DNA of 64,000 bases, taken from JAWKTT01 sp041398965. Lineage in GTDB: Bacteria > Planctomycetota > Planctomycetia > Planctomycetales > Planctomycetaceae. The DNA lies in contig JAWKTT010000014.1 in NCBI GenBank assembly GCA_041398965.1, forward strand, positions 71,208 through 135,207, given 5' to 3'. Positions 37,261 to 45,552 of this stretch are shown here, one piece after another. Numbering within the stretch: position 1 is the first letter of the stretch; the number at the start of each line of letters is the position of its first letter. The notes beneath the pieces were generated by a model. The model ran no database searches, had not been told where the DNA came from, and worked only from the letters and a program-made list of their open reading frames with translations. The position numbers and the translations under genes were made by a program.

Positions 37261-37426
37261 GATCTTCTGCGACTTCACCCGCCGTACCGGGCATCCGCAT
37301 CCACACCTGTTCGCTGCCATCGGGAACTACTGGTCGCTGCTGGAAGAGATGGGAATACCGGAACAGGAACGGTTCCAGAGACTCCTCGACGCTGGAGTCG
37401 ACACCACATGGTTACAGAAGGAATAG
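37001..37426 (+). pseudogene. C-terminal TPR tail of the second TIR gene (frame-separated)
   Basis: This 141-residue frame carries two intact TPR units and the C-terminal cap (FCDFTRRTGHPHPHLF, then NYWSLLEEMGIPEQERF, ending TTWLQKE). The cap is nearly identical to that of the first TIR gene. It is displaced by one net base from the frame of the TIR-NB-ARC part, owing to several single-base indels between 36860 and 37000. It is the natural end of that gene rather than an independent one. Confidence 0.75.
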
Positions 37427-37510
37427 AAACACCGAGAGCGCCGAGGACGCAGAGAAGTCCACTGAATCACCCACGCCTCTCCCTCTCTCTGCGTCCTCTG
37501 CGTTTTAAGA
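37427..37510. repeat. 3' flank shared by both TIR genes
   Basis: Directly after the stop, AAACACCGAGAGCG and GAGGACGCAGAGAA match in inverted orientation the flank of the first TIR gene at about 30850-30894. Homology therefore extends beyond both stop codons. The CTCTGCGTCCTCTGCGTTTT stretch at about 37485 is a low-complexity repeat of the type scattered through planctomycete genomes. Confidence 0.65.
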
Positions 37511-37514
37511 CTTG

Positions 37515-37682
37515 ATGGTCGAGAAAGTGGCCAACCACCCCCAGGTGGCCGTCATGCTGCATGAACTGGCCCGTCTGCTCCGTGACACGAACCGCCTGGA
37601 GGAGGCGGAAGAGAAGTTCCGCCGCGCCCTCGAGATCGATGAGTCCCACCTTGGGGAGGACCACCCCCAGGTGGAGTTGTGA
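37515..37682 (+). pseudogene. Orphan TPR unit
   Basis: A 55-codon frame encodes HPQVAVMLHELARLLRDTNR, then LEEAEEKFRRALEIDESHLG, and a second HPQVEL before TGA. This is one and a half TPR units of the same NB-ARC/TPR type but of clearly divergent sequence. It has no TIR or NB-ARC part and is probably a relic of another STAND gene or a lost third array. Confidence 0.6.
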
Positions 37683-37710
37683 TCTTCTCGCGGCCATCAT
37701 CTGTCGCTGA

Positions 37711-39648
37711 TCACACCGTTCGTAGGGGTTGGTCTTGGAAAATGATGCGCCAGTCGAGAACTTCTTTGGTCAGGGTCTGGGCGGTGTTTGAAGCGATGTA
37801 CGCGACGTCGGGAGAGAGTTGCCGTGTGAGCGGGGATGTGGCGAGGCTGTGCTGAAGTAAGACGACACGATCAATCTGCTTTTTGAGGTAGTCACGCATT
37901 GACTTTGATCGCTGGGAGATGCGGCGAAATTCGGCTTGGTTGCTGATGCCGGCCAAGGCGGCTCCCATCGCAGGCAGGAAGCCGCAAAAAAACGTGAGCA
38001 CATGACTGGGGACATGAGGCCAATGGTGGTAGATTCCCTGAGTAATGTGCAGCAGACAACAAAAGAGCGTGGCTCCCAGTAAGCCAAGTTCAATCCAGTG
38101 CAGCCGATGTTCGATGTGCTCTGCATGATGCTGGGATTCTTCGTGAAAGTCGATCTGCTCCTTCAGGATCGCATATTGATCTTCGAGTGACCGATGCAGG
38201 TAGGCGACATCGACCACGGCTGTCGGCAGTCCAAGCGATCGTTCGACGGCCCGGGCATACCACGCCATCCAGGATGACCCGGGATCGCCGTAACTGGTGA
38301 GATGCTCTGGAACCTGAGGGGTGGCTCGCTGGCTGCCGAGATGAGTGACCAGCCTTTGATGCCGGATCATCTCCGCCAGTAGACGGTAGTCCAGCCAGCG
38401 GCGATGCCAACGAGCACGGCGCCCTCGAACAACCAGCACCAGAATGGTCCCGATCATCACCAACTCGAACACCGCAAAAACCAGTTCGCCTTTGGAGTGT
38501 GGATCGAGGTGCAACCCCACCGCCGCAAGAGCCATCGCGACAGAGAGTGCGGCTAAGAAGAACGAAATCACAAACGCACTTCGGTAAGCATCGGCATAGA
38601 GCGCGGCCGTCTTGTCTGCCCAGGCAAAGTAGGGACGTAACGTGTCGATCATGGCATCGACTGGATGTTCCCCACACCATGGCCAGGAGTTGTCCTCTGC
38701 AAGTTGCCATTCGTACGGTTCAGTCGACAAGGGTGGCGGCTTCAGTTTTCCATCGCCGATGATGTTCCGAAACCATTTCCACCAGATACCGAGACGCCAA
38801 CTCGGCCGCCGCTCCTGATAGTAGGTCTCCAGTTCTTTGCGGGGGTCGGCCGTTGGAGGAATCAGCTTATCCCGTGATTCCTCTGGCTGGGGAAGTTGTA
38901 ACAAACGATCGACCTGTTGTTTGATCTCATCAATGGCCCCCGACTTCGTCAGTTCCGCGCGAACATCCGATTTGACCTCTTCCATCCAGCACAGTGGCTT
39001 GGTCACCAGTTTCCAGTGATGCGGAGCATGCGCATCGATCCAGACGATCGGCACGCCGCGTGAAATGGCGTCGTCCAACGTCTGCTCAGTCCCACCCCGT
39101 TTATTTTGACGCTCCCCATCCCAGACGACGATCAGCAAATCGGACTGATTCAGGACGACATCGCCGGCCACATGGTAGGCACGCGTGTCGTCATTTCGCT
39201 GTCCGTCCAATTCGAAGATCGTAGTCGCTTTGCTCAAGAGTTCGATGAATGTCGTCAACGAATCCTTTTCGAGAGCCGTTCCGGGTTCAAAATCGTGCTG
39301 ACATTCCTCACGAATAAACGGCAACACCGCGGTCAATTCGCAGCCGGCATCGAGTGCCTGCTGAGCGAAGAAGCGATCAACCCCCTCCGCAAGAGGCGAG
39401 ATCGCCCGGACCACCGGTTGCTTGTCATCGTAGAACGCATGATGCTCTCGGAAGTGTTTGGAGACTTGCGACTGAGCCGTGGTGATGATTTCCTTAAGTC
39501 GTGCGTGCAAGGTTATGGAGTCGGCCGATTTGAGACGATCAGGACGGTGACCAACCACCCCAATGCGAAACACAAGCGATGGCTTGGGGGGCGAACATAA
39601 TTCCTGTGGAGATTTCTCTTGCTTGTTTTGCATCTCGAATCCCTGCAT
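37711..39648 (-). CDS. SLOG-SLATT-type four-TM membrane protein
   Basis: The product has 645 residues. An N-terminal SLOG/LOG-like Rossmannoid domain includes IGVVGHRPDRL (29-39), ISPLAEGVDRFFAQQ (83-97) and DLLIVVWDGE, then GGTEQ (185-189, equivalent to the nucleotide-binding GGT turn). A linker leads to four hydrophobic segments at about 357-379, 388-408, 518-540 and 549-568, separated by a helical stretch; this fits paired SLATT modules (SMODS- and SLOG-associating two-TM effectors). SLOG domains sense nucleotide or ADP-ribose-type signals and SLATT proteins are predicted membrane-disrupting effectors. Convergent to the second TIR gene, it is a candidate effector for a TIR-made signal. Start could also be ATG 39633. 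Confidence 0.82.
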   Translation of the reverse strand: MQGFEMQNKQEKSPQELCSPPKPSLVFRIGVVGHRPDRLKSADSITLHARLKEIITTAQSQVSKHFREHHAFYDDKQPVVRAISPLAEGVDRFFAQQALDAGCELTAVLPFIREECQHDFEPGTALEKDSLTTFIELLSKATTIFELDGQRNDDTRAYHVAGDVVLNQSDLLIVVWDGERQNKRGGTEQTLDDAISRGVPIVWIDAHAPHHWKLVTKPLCWMEEVKSDVRAELTKSGAIDEIKQQVDRLLQLPQPEESRDKLIPPTADPRKELETYYQERRPSWRLGIWWKWFRNIIGDGKLKPPPLSTEPYEWQLAEDNSWPWCGEHPVDAMIDTLRPYFAWADKTAALYADAYRSAFVISFFLAALSVAMALAAVGLHLDPHSKGELVFAVFELVMIGTILVLVVRGRRARWHRRWLDYRLLAEMIRHQRLVTHLGSQRATPQVPEHLTSYGDPGSSWMAWYARAVERSLGLPTAVVDVAYLHRSLEDQYAILKEQIDFHEESQHHAEHIEHRLHWIELGLLGATLFCCLLHITQGIYHHWPHVPSHVLTFFCGFLPAMGAALAGISNQAEFRRISQRSKSMRDYLKKQIDRVVLLQHSLATSPLTRQLSPDVAYIASNTAQTLTKEVLDWRIIFQDQPLRTV

Positions 39649-40240
39649 GGCGATGTCATTGCATACATCTTAACAGAACAGAAAAGTTGTCATACTGGCC
39701 GAACCGGTCGCAGGAAATGAGTGAGGTAACTCTTGAGACAGGAGAAGCATTGGTTAGAAAAATCCTCGTACTCTTCACGGCTTTGTGAGGAGGAACTCCG
39801 CCTTTGGGAGTGGACATGCTTCGGGTTTTGCGGACAGGTTGACTCCTGATTTTGGATGGCTCAACAGAAGTTGTTTGATCACTACGAGCGGGGTTTTGAG
39901 AAGTGATGGTCCGGAATGAAGCCTGTCGTCGTGTCGACGATGGTCCGCAGAAGTGCGGGGGGAATTCCCCGCGCCATCGAGTCGAGAAAACCGACAGCAG
40001 GTGATGTTGTGGGGAATTAGGATCGGCGGCTCTTCGATGGCGAGGTCGACGACCGCGGCAATACCCGCGTCCAACACCCCGTTCACATCGTGAGCGTTTC
40101 CAGTCCATCACAGGAGGTGAATGATCTCACGCATCAGAATCCGCTCCAGGAATCTGAGTTGTGCATCATGCCGTCACTGTGGTTCACCCAAGACTCGGTA
40201 GGTCCATCGGAGTGCCGATTGGACGGACCGGCCTGCGATG
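39649..40240. other. Intergenic region at the right island edge
   Basis: About 590 bases lie between the SLOG gene start and the LptC/OstA-like gene end. Several short frames are open, but none shows recognisable features. It probably contains the junction between island and housekeeping DNA; no copy of the tRNA-Arg 3' end was found by eye. Confidence 0.4.
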
Positions 40241-43200
40241 TTAACCGCCGCCAGAGATGCCGCCGGATTCCTCGACGTGCAGGTGACGTCGAGAGGGGAT
40301 GAACTGGATGGTTTGCGCTGTGGTGTCTTTATATTTCGCCCCGAGTTTTTCTTGGTATGAGACGTGTGCTCGATTGGTTCCGAGTCCTCGAAGGGTGAAG
40401 AGTTCCGACGACTCGTTATAGCTCAGTGTGTCGGCATTGGCCTGAAAGAGTCGTCCCTCAAGCTCGACACGTTGAGTCTTTCCCTTGGCTAAGAGTTGAA
40501 CGAAGTCTCGCTCCCCTTTGCCCCACGGACGGAGGGAGAGTTCGAGTTCGTCGCAGCCGAGCCAGACTGCGTTGCTGGCTGCCTCGGAATTTGGCGTGAG
40601 GTCATCCCGAACGAACTTCCGCCATGCACGGTCGACGGGGGCGTAAATTACCCGGACGCGATCCTTAAGTGTGGCCTGCTTCTTGTGGAAGTTCCCAACG
40701 ATCACTCCTGCAAACTCGAGGCTGGTGTACGCCCACTCCGGTGTGGTTGTTGTGGCCGGTTGATTCGCCTGAGCGACAGCACTCGGAGCGACCGAAACTC
40801 TTCGCTGACGCCCGAGTTGCCAGTCGTCGACACGTCCCGGTCCCCGCACCTCGAAGGCCCCGTTATCGTGTCGAGCACGAAACTCAGCAGCTTGCGCACG
40901 GGTAATCTGCGTCAACTCCGAGCCCTCCCAATTGTAGAACTCCAAGTCGACCCGATTCTTCCCAACGATCTGATGAATGGCCGCTGCGGGTTGCCGGGGG
41001 TCGATGTTGGTGAAGTCGAGTCGTCGCTGCAAACTGACGACCATCTCGTCACATCGCATGACGCTCTCTTGCATCCGGGTCACCACCGACTCGACAAATC
41101 TCGCTTCCAATCCGTCGAAGACAAGTTCCCGATTCCAATGGATATCCAAACTCCCCGGCTTGTCTAGAGGAGTCCCCGTGAGACTCGTGTTGACTGGCAA
41201 TCGCAGTGTTCCTTTGCCCGTAACGCGGGCTTCATTTGCTGCCCGGTCAAAGGTGATCAGGCCCCCCTCGATACGGACGCCGTCTCGTTGCAGTTCCGCA
41301 ATGTCTCCCGAGATGGTCAGTCGCTGAGTGTTTCCCCCCTGATTCTCGAACTGTAATCGTCCTCCGCGCAGGGAGAGTCCAGTCGTCTCCTGAGGACTTC
41401 TGCCAGCGAAACTGTTGACCTGACGCATCAGCACATCGCCGTTCCCCACGGCTTCCTTCAGTCCCACAACTCGGGTGACGGGATCCTGAATCATGACCAG
41501 ATCGAGCGAACGGGCGTCGAGCTGCCAGACTTCGTCCGCGGGACTCACCGCCTCGCCACCAACCGGCGTGACACCCTGATGAACATCTCCTTCGCCCCCG
41601 AGCGTCTGTGGAGTTTGCGACCCTTGAGCAGATGTCAGTGTCGGAGGGATTCCCGGTTGGAAGGTCACATCCAGTCGAGATGTTTCCGCTCGAAACGATC
41701 GCCCTGCCAAGGCAACATGACCTTCTGCGAGGACGTGCTGTAATGGCAGCACAACACCGGTCGAACCAGTTCCCTGAGAGCCACCCTCTCCAAGGAGGGG
41801 GATCACGCTGAGACCCGGTCTGACTCCGTCGGCTCGCCGGCGGTCGCTTCTGGGAAACTGGTTTGGCTCTGCGAAGACTCCTGGCTTTCCGCCGAGCGAT
41901 GGAGCGGATGAGTGAATCCATAGCGTCAATCGATCTGCCAGAATGCCACTTTCGCCCGGCTGAATCACCTGCGATTCCCCTTCGAGCGAAACAACGACTT
42001 GTTTTCCGTCCGGTTGAGGTTCGTACCAGAGTTGCGTTTTCCACTGGCTCTGAATCTGCACCTCATCCTCTTGATCTGCCTCGTTGCCATCGACAGTCGC
42101 AGCGTCGTTGAATCGCCCCGCGCTGGCCCGATTGAGGTTTTCCGAGGATGACTTCTTCGGTTGGATATAGTCGAAACGACCAGCACCCAGGCACTGGGCC
42201 GAGACGAGTTTTCCGTCGGCGGCGTGTTGCAGTCGCATCTCGGGCGACCTCAAGACCGCGGGCCCTTGGCGTAGCAGGGCTCCCTGTTCGCCATCAATCA
42301 AGACGAGTCGTCGTTCGATGGCGTCGTAACCGAGATCGAGCATCCGCCCGCTGAGCCCGGCGGACTGCGACGTCATGACGACCGGATGCTTCCGATCTCC
42401 GACCGCCCGGAGTCGACGAAACCGCAACGCTCCCTCTCCGAAAGGGGACGATTTTGCGGACACTAACGCAATGTTTGGCTCCGAATCTTTGGCCTTCACG
42501 TCGTCGGACAACAACTCTCCTGTGGTGCCAGTCGTTTTGGCTTTTGGCTTCGGCTCGAACTGCAATGCGAGTATCTCGCAGAACAACGTGTCGAAGGCGG
42601 GGGGCGAATTCGGGCCATGAGTCGGACGCTGCACATGTACCGTTTCGCTGAAACTGGCGAGTTGTCGAGACAGCTCATAGGTGAACGGCCCCAAACTGGT
42701 GACCCGAGCCGTCCGGCGTTCCCCTTGTTCGAGATAAGCGAAGTCCATGGCGACGTTGCGGCGAAGTCGCACACTTTCGACCCCCTCAATGCGGGGCATG
42801 TCGTCGCCAAACTGACTTGTAAGGGCTGGGATCAGGTCGACCTGAAGCTGGTCCGCCTGCCCGATGACTCGCTGCACGTTGTTGCCGGGGGGATCGTATT
42901 GAAAGCGAATTGCCGAGTCGGAGTAGAGTTGATGCGACTCTTCCGAAAACTTGAAGTTCGCTCCATCAATTACCAGTCCTTGTGGCCCGGTGATGCGGAC
43001 CTTACCAAACAATGAAGCTCCAAGGATGCGTCCCGGACTGGACCCGCCGACGCGAAACGGTTTCTCGAAGATAATCTGAGCGGACTCGCAATGAACGACG
43101 TATGGAGCGGCTTCGGGCTCAGTCGGGTCGATCCAGACCATTGCAAAAGGCTCGAAGTCGACATGGTTCTCTTGTGACTCATGACGATCGAAGTAAAGAA

Positions 43201-43435
43201 ACCCCCGTTCTCCTTGTTGGACTTTGTACTTTGCTTTGGATGCCCACTCGATGTCGGCGAGATAGGTGTCTGCCGTGTTGACCATCGTCGGCGGCTGCAC
43301 CGGCGTGTCGGGGGTTATGTCCAGCGTTGGCGGCAGTGGCGGAGGCATCGTGTGCGGGCTGACATATCGCGCGTACAGACGATACGCCCCTCCGAACAAG
43401 GCCACGGTCACCAGCATTAACACCAGTCGTTTCAT
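40241..43435 (-). CDS. Large LptC/OstA-like envelope protein
   Basis: This 1064-residue protein has an N-terminal membrane anchor (MKRLVLMLVTVALFGGAYRLY) and a proline-rich linker. The repetitive beta-strand body suggests successive LptA/LptC (OstA) beta-jellyroll modules: VDGANFKFSEESHQLYSDSA, then LLAKGKTQRVELEGRLFQ. It is far longer than enterobacterial LptC (about 190 residues), as seen in planctomycetes. It follows the KdsD-type isomerase gene with a gap of 88 bases, which supports a role in lipopolysaccharide transport across the periplasm. Family assignment is by pattern and context. The gene ends about 600 bases from the island. Confidence 0.65.
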   Translation of the reverse strand: MKRLVLMLVTVALFGGAYRLYARYVSPHTMPPPLPPTLDITPDTPVQPPTMVNTADTYLADIEWASKAKYKVQQGERGFLYFDRHESQENHVDFEPFAMVWIDPTEPEAAPYVVHCESAQIIFEKPFRVGGSSPGRILGASLFGKVRITGPQGLVIDGANFKFSEESHQLYSDSAIRFQYDPPGNNVQRVIGQADQLQVDLIPALTSQFGDDMPRIEGVESVRLRRNVAMDFAYLEQGERRTARVTSLGPFTYELSRQLASFSETVHVQRPTHGPNSPPAFDTLFCEILALQFEPKPKAKTTGTTGELLSDDVKAKDSEPNIALVSAKSSPFGEGALRFRRLRAVGDRKHPVVMTSQSAGLSGRMLDLGYDAIERRLVLIDGEQGALLRQGPAVLRSPEMRLQHAADGKLVSAQCLGAGRFDYIQPKKSSSENLNRASAGRFNDAATVDGNEADQEDEVQIQSQWKTQLWYEPQPDGKQVVVSLEGESQVIQPGESGILADRLTLWIHSSAPSLGGKPGVFAEPNQFPRSDRRRADGVRPGLSVIPLLGEGGSQGTGSTGVVLPLQHVLAEGHVALAGRSFRAETSRLDVTFQPGIPPTLTSAQGSQTPQTLGGEGDVHQGVTPVGGEAVSPADEVWQLDARSLDLVMIQDPVTRVVGLKEAVGNGDVLMRQVNSFAGRSPQETTGLSLRGGRLQFENQGGNTQRLTISGDIAELQRDGVRIEGGLITFDRAANEARVTGKGTLRLPVNTSLTGTPLDKPGSLDIHWNRELVFDGLEARFVESVVTRMQESVMRCDEMVVSLQRRLDFTNIDPRQPAAAIHQIVGKNRVDLEFYNWEGSELTQITRAQAAEFRARHDNGAFEVRGPGRVDDWQLGRQRRVSVAPSAVAQANQPATTTTPEWAYTSLEFAGVIVGNFHKKQATLKDRVRVIYAPVDRAWRKFVRDDLTPNSEAASNAVWLGCDELELSLRPWGKGERDFVQLLAKGKTQRVELEGRLFQANADTLSYNESSELFTLRGLGTNRAHVSYQEKLGAKYKDTTAQTIQFIPSRRHLHVEESGGISGGG

Positions 43436-43523
43436 GCGAACTTGTCAGGGGAATTGATCGTCACTGCGTGCAAAATGAAGAGACCGCAGCGTCACCTCAC
43501 ACGTCGCGTGTGGGGTGAAACGT

Positions 43524-44537
43524 CTACTTTTCTGCCGGTGTCCAGCCGATCAGGTCGGTGATGTCGGTGATTCCGATCGGGCGATACTGTTCATCGACGA
43601 CCGGGACTTCGCTCACCTTGCGACTCGATAACAGGTCCAACACATCGGCCAACGTCGCAGTCATTGGAATCGTGAGAGGTTCATGGGTCATCACGGAAGA
43701 AAGGGGGCGATCAAGCGGATCGTTGCCCCGTTGCTCTAAGAGTCTCGCGAGATCGCTGTCCGTGAAGAGGCCGACCAGGCAATCGTCCTCGTCCACAACC
43801 AACATCGCTCCACTGCGTCGACCGGGGCAGGCGAGCGACGTCAACGCATCGCGGACCGTTGCCGTTTGCTGGGCGACCCGTATCGCCGAACGGGGACGCA
43901 TGATATCGGTGACTCGCTTCAGCTTGCGACCCAAACTCCCCGCCGGATGAAACTCGGCGAACTGTTGCGGCGAAAACCCTTTTTGTTGACTCACCACCAA
44001 AGCGAGCGCATCGCCAACGGCGAGCATGGCCGTCGTACTCGTTGACGGAGCGAGGCCGCAGACTCCCGCCTCCTGATGCCGACCAATGCAAATCGTCACA
44101 TCGGCAAACGTCGCCAAGGTGTTCTGTTCTGATGATGTGATCGCCAAGATGGCTAGCCCCATCTTCTTGACGCAGGGGAGCATTTGATTCAGTTCTTCTG
44201 TCTCGCCACTGTTTGACAGGCAAAGAAACAGGTCATCTCCATGCAGGCAGCCGAGATCGCCATGCACCGCTTCGCCGGGGTGTAGAAAGTGTGACCGTGT
44301 CCCGGTTGAGGACAAGGTCGCGGCAATTTTCTTACCGATTAACCCGGCTTTCCCCATTCCGCAGACAATGACGCTCCCACGACATTGAAGTACGAGGTCG
44401 ACTGCGGCACAGAAGGAGGCATCGAGCTGCTGCGCGACTCGTTGCAACGCTTCGGCCTCGCGTCGCACGATATTCCGACCCTCGCGAAGTTGGTCAAACT
44501 GCGAGATCGGAATCAGTTGAGGGTGGGCAGCATTCAT
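43524..44537 (-). CDS. kdsD: KpsF/GutQ arabinose-5-phosphate isomerase (KdsD type)
   Basis: This protein has 337 residues from the ATG at 44537, preceded by GGAAGGAG; an in-frame extension to 44711 has no similarity. The SIS domain (VIVCGMGKAGLIGKKIAATL, then GEAVHGDLG) contains the conserved His of the family. Two CBS domains follow (ALTSLACPGRRSGAMLVVDE; LSSRKVSEVPVVDEQYRPIG). The enzyme converts ribulose-5-phosphate to arabinose-5-phosphate, the first step to Kdo for lipopolysaccharide. Co-directional with the LptC/OstA-like gene, it marks an LPS locus. Confidence 0.93.
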   Translation of the reverse strand: MNAAHPQLIPISQFDQLREGRNIVRREAEALQRVAQQLDASFCAAVDLVLQCRGSVIVCGMGKAGLIGKKIAATLSSTGTRSHFLHPGEAVHGDLGCLHGDDLFLCLSNSGETEELNQMLPCVKKMGLAILAITSSEQNTLATFADVTICIGRHQEAGVCGLAPSTSTTAMLAVGDALALVVSQQKGFSPQQFAEFHPAGSLGRKLKRVTDIMRPRSAIRVAQQTATVRDALTSLACPGRRSGAMLVVDEDDCLVGLFTDSDLARLLEQRGNDPLDRPLSSVMTHEPLTIPMTATLADVLDLLSSRKVSEVPVVDEQYRPIGITDITDLIGWTPAEK

Positions 44538-44989
44538 CAAGCCGCGGCTCCTTCCGTCGGCAAAGGCAATCGAGAGCAACTCCCGGGGGGCGGAGTCTAT
44601 GAGTTGCTGCGGTTTTGGGTCAATGCGAATCATGCGGCGGGGAAAGTGTGTGAGGGTGAGGACTTCGAGGGGCAGGGTGAGGGAAAGACTGACGAATCCG
44701 CACGATCCCAAACGTCACCTCTCAACATCCCCCGGCTGCATCAGCGAGACCAAATCGACATCACTGATGAGTTAGACAAACGTCCTGAGGTTGCGCGCGT
44801 GGGAATCAATTCGGGGAAAATGAGGGGGAATCCCTCACAGACTGGAACCGGAACGGCGGGGTCTCTTACACTGGGAGACGTTGTCGTTGGGCCGCCGGTT
44901 CAACCGACTCGCGGGGGAAACTTCCGCGTCTCGACAACGCCCGAAGAGACCATCCGTCCCGAAAAACTTACAGAGCAGGAATTGTCGCC
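44538..44989. other. Divergent intergenic region (kdsD/bfr)
   Basis: About 450 bases lie between divergent genes, so promoters in both directions are expected. No Fur-box-like palindrome or clean promoter was recognised. Confidence 0.4.
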
Positions 44990-45481
44990 ATGAAGGGTAG
45001 CCAGCGCGTCATCGACGCCATGAACGCCGGTCTCACGATCGAGTTGACCGCCATCAACCAGTATTTCATTCAGGCCAAGATGTGTAGCAACTGGGGCCTG
45101 CATAAGCTCGGGGCACATCATTATGAAGAGTCGATCGATGAAATGAAGCACGCCGAATTGCTGATCGATCGAATCCTATTCCTTGAGGGGGTCCCCGAAA
45201 TCGCCCGATACGATGTCATCCGGGTTGGGACCGATGTGAAGGAACAACTGGAATACGCCCTCGCTCTCGAGACGAACGCATCCAAGACCTACAACGAAGG
45301 GGTCGCGATTGCGATTGAAGACAAAGACTCCGCCAGTCGGGAGATTATGGAGAAGATTATTCGTGAATCCGAAGACAGCATCGACTGGCTGGAAGCTCAG
45401 CTCGAACTGATCGAGAAGTTAGGGATGCCCAACTACATGCTTTCCCAAATGGGGGACGCCCCAGCCGGTCACGGTCACTAA
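44990..45481 (+). CDS. bfr: Bacterioferritin (heme-type) with altered ferroxidase ligands
   Basis: This 163-residue protein aligns without gaps to E. coli Bfr over the first 135 residues. Heme ligand Met52 (DEMKHAE) and ferroxidase ligands Glu18, Glu51, His54 and Glu94 are present. The remaining two ligands are replaced: where E. coli has Glu127 and His130 (RDEEGHIDW), this protein has Ser127 and Ser130 (RESEDSIDW). It may therefore be a heme-binding, ferroxidase-impaired subunit that co-assembles with another Bfr, or it may use an altered site. Bfr stores iron as a 24-mer. The C-terminus ends GHGH, a possible extra metal site. No Bfd neighbour is seen. Confidence 0.95.
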   Translation: MKGSQRVIDAMNAGLTIELTAINQYFIQAKMCSNWGLHKLGAHHYEESIDEMKHAELLIDRILFLEGVPEIARYDVIRVGTDVKEQLEYALALETNASKTYNEGVAIAIEDKDSASREIMEKIIRESEDSIDWLEAQLELIEKLGMPNYMLSQMGDAPAGHGH

Positions 45482-45498
45482 GTCGTCGACTCGCCAAA

Positions 45499-45521
45499 TC
45501 CCCCCGACCTGATCGGGGGGA
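45499..45521. terminator. GC-rich hairpin between convergent genes
   Basis: TCCCCCCGA (45499-45507) pairs with TCGGGGGGA (45513-45521) around loop CCTGA. It sits 18 bases past the bfr stop and before the convergent M48 gene end. There is no T run, so it may be a rho-dependent or bidirectional stop. Confidence 0.5.
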
Positions 45522-45552
45522 CCAGGTGCCCCCCGCCAAGGTGATCCAACGA

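Noticed and set aside
37001..37426. Independent small TPR gene
   Set aside because: Its cap and units are the natural end of the upstream TIR gene, displaced by indels.
39649..40240. Possible transposase remnant at the island edge
   Set aside because: Several short frames are open, but no DDE or Y1 motif and no terminal inverted repeats were seen.
43436..43523. Separate small gene between kdsD and the LptC-like gene
   Set aside because: Only 88 bases, with no open frame of note.
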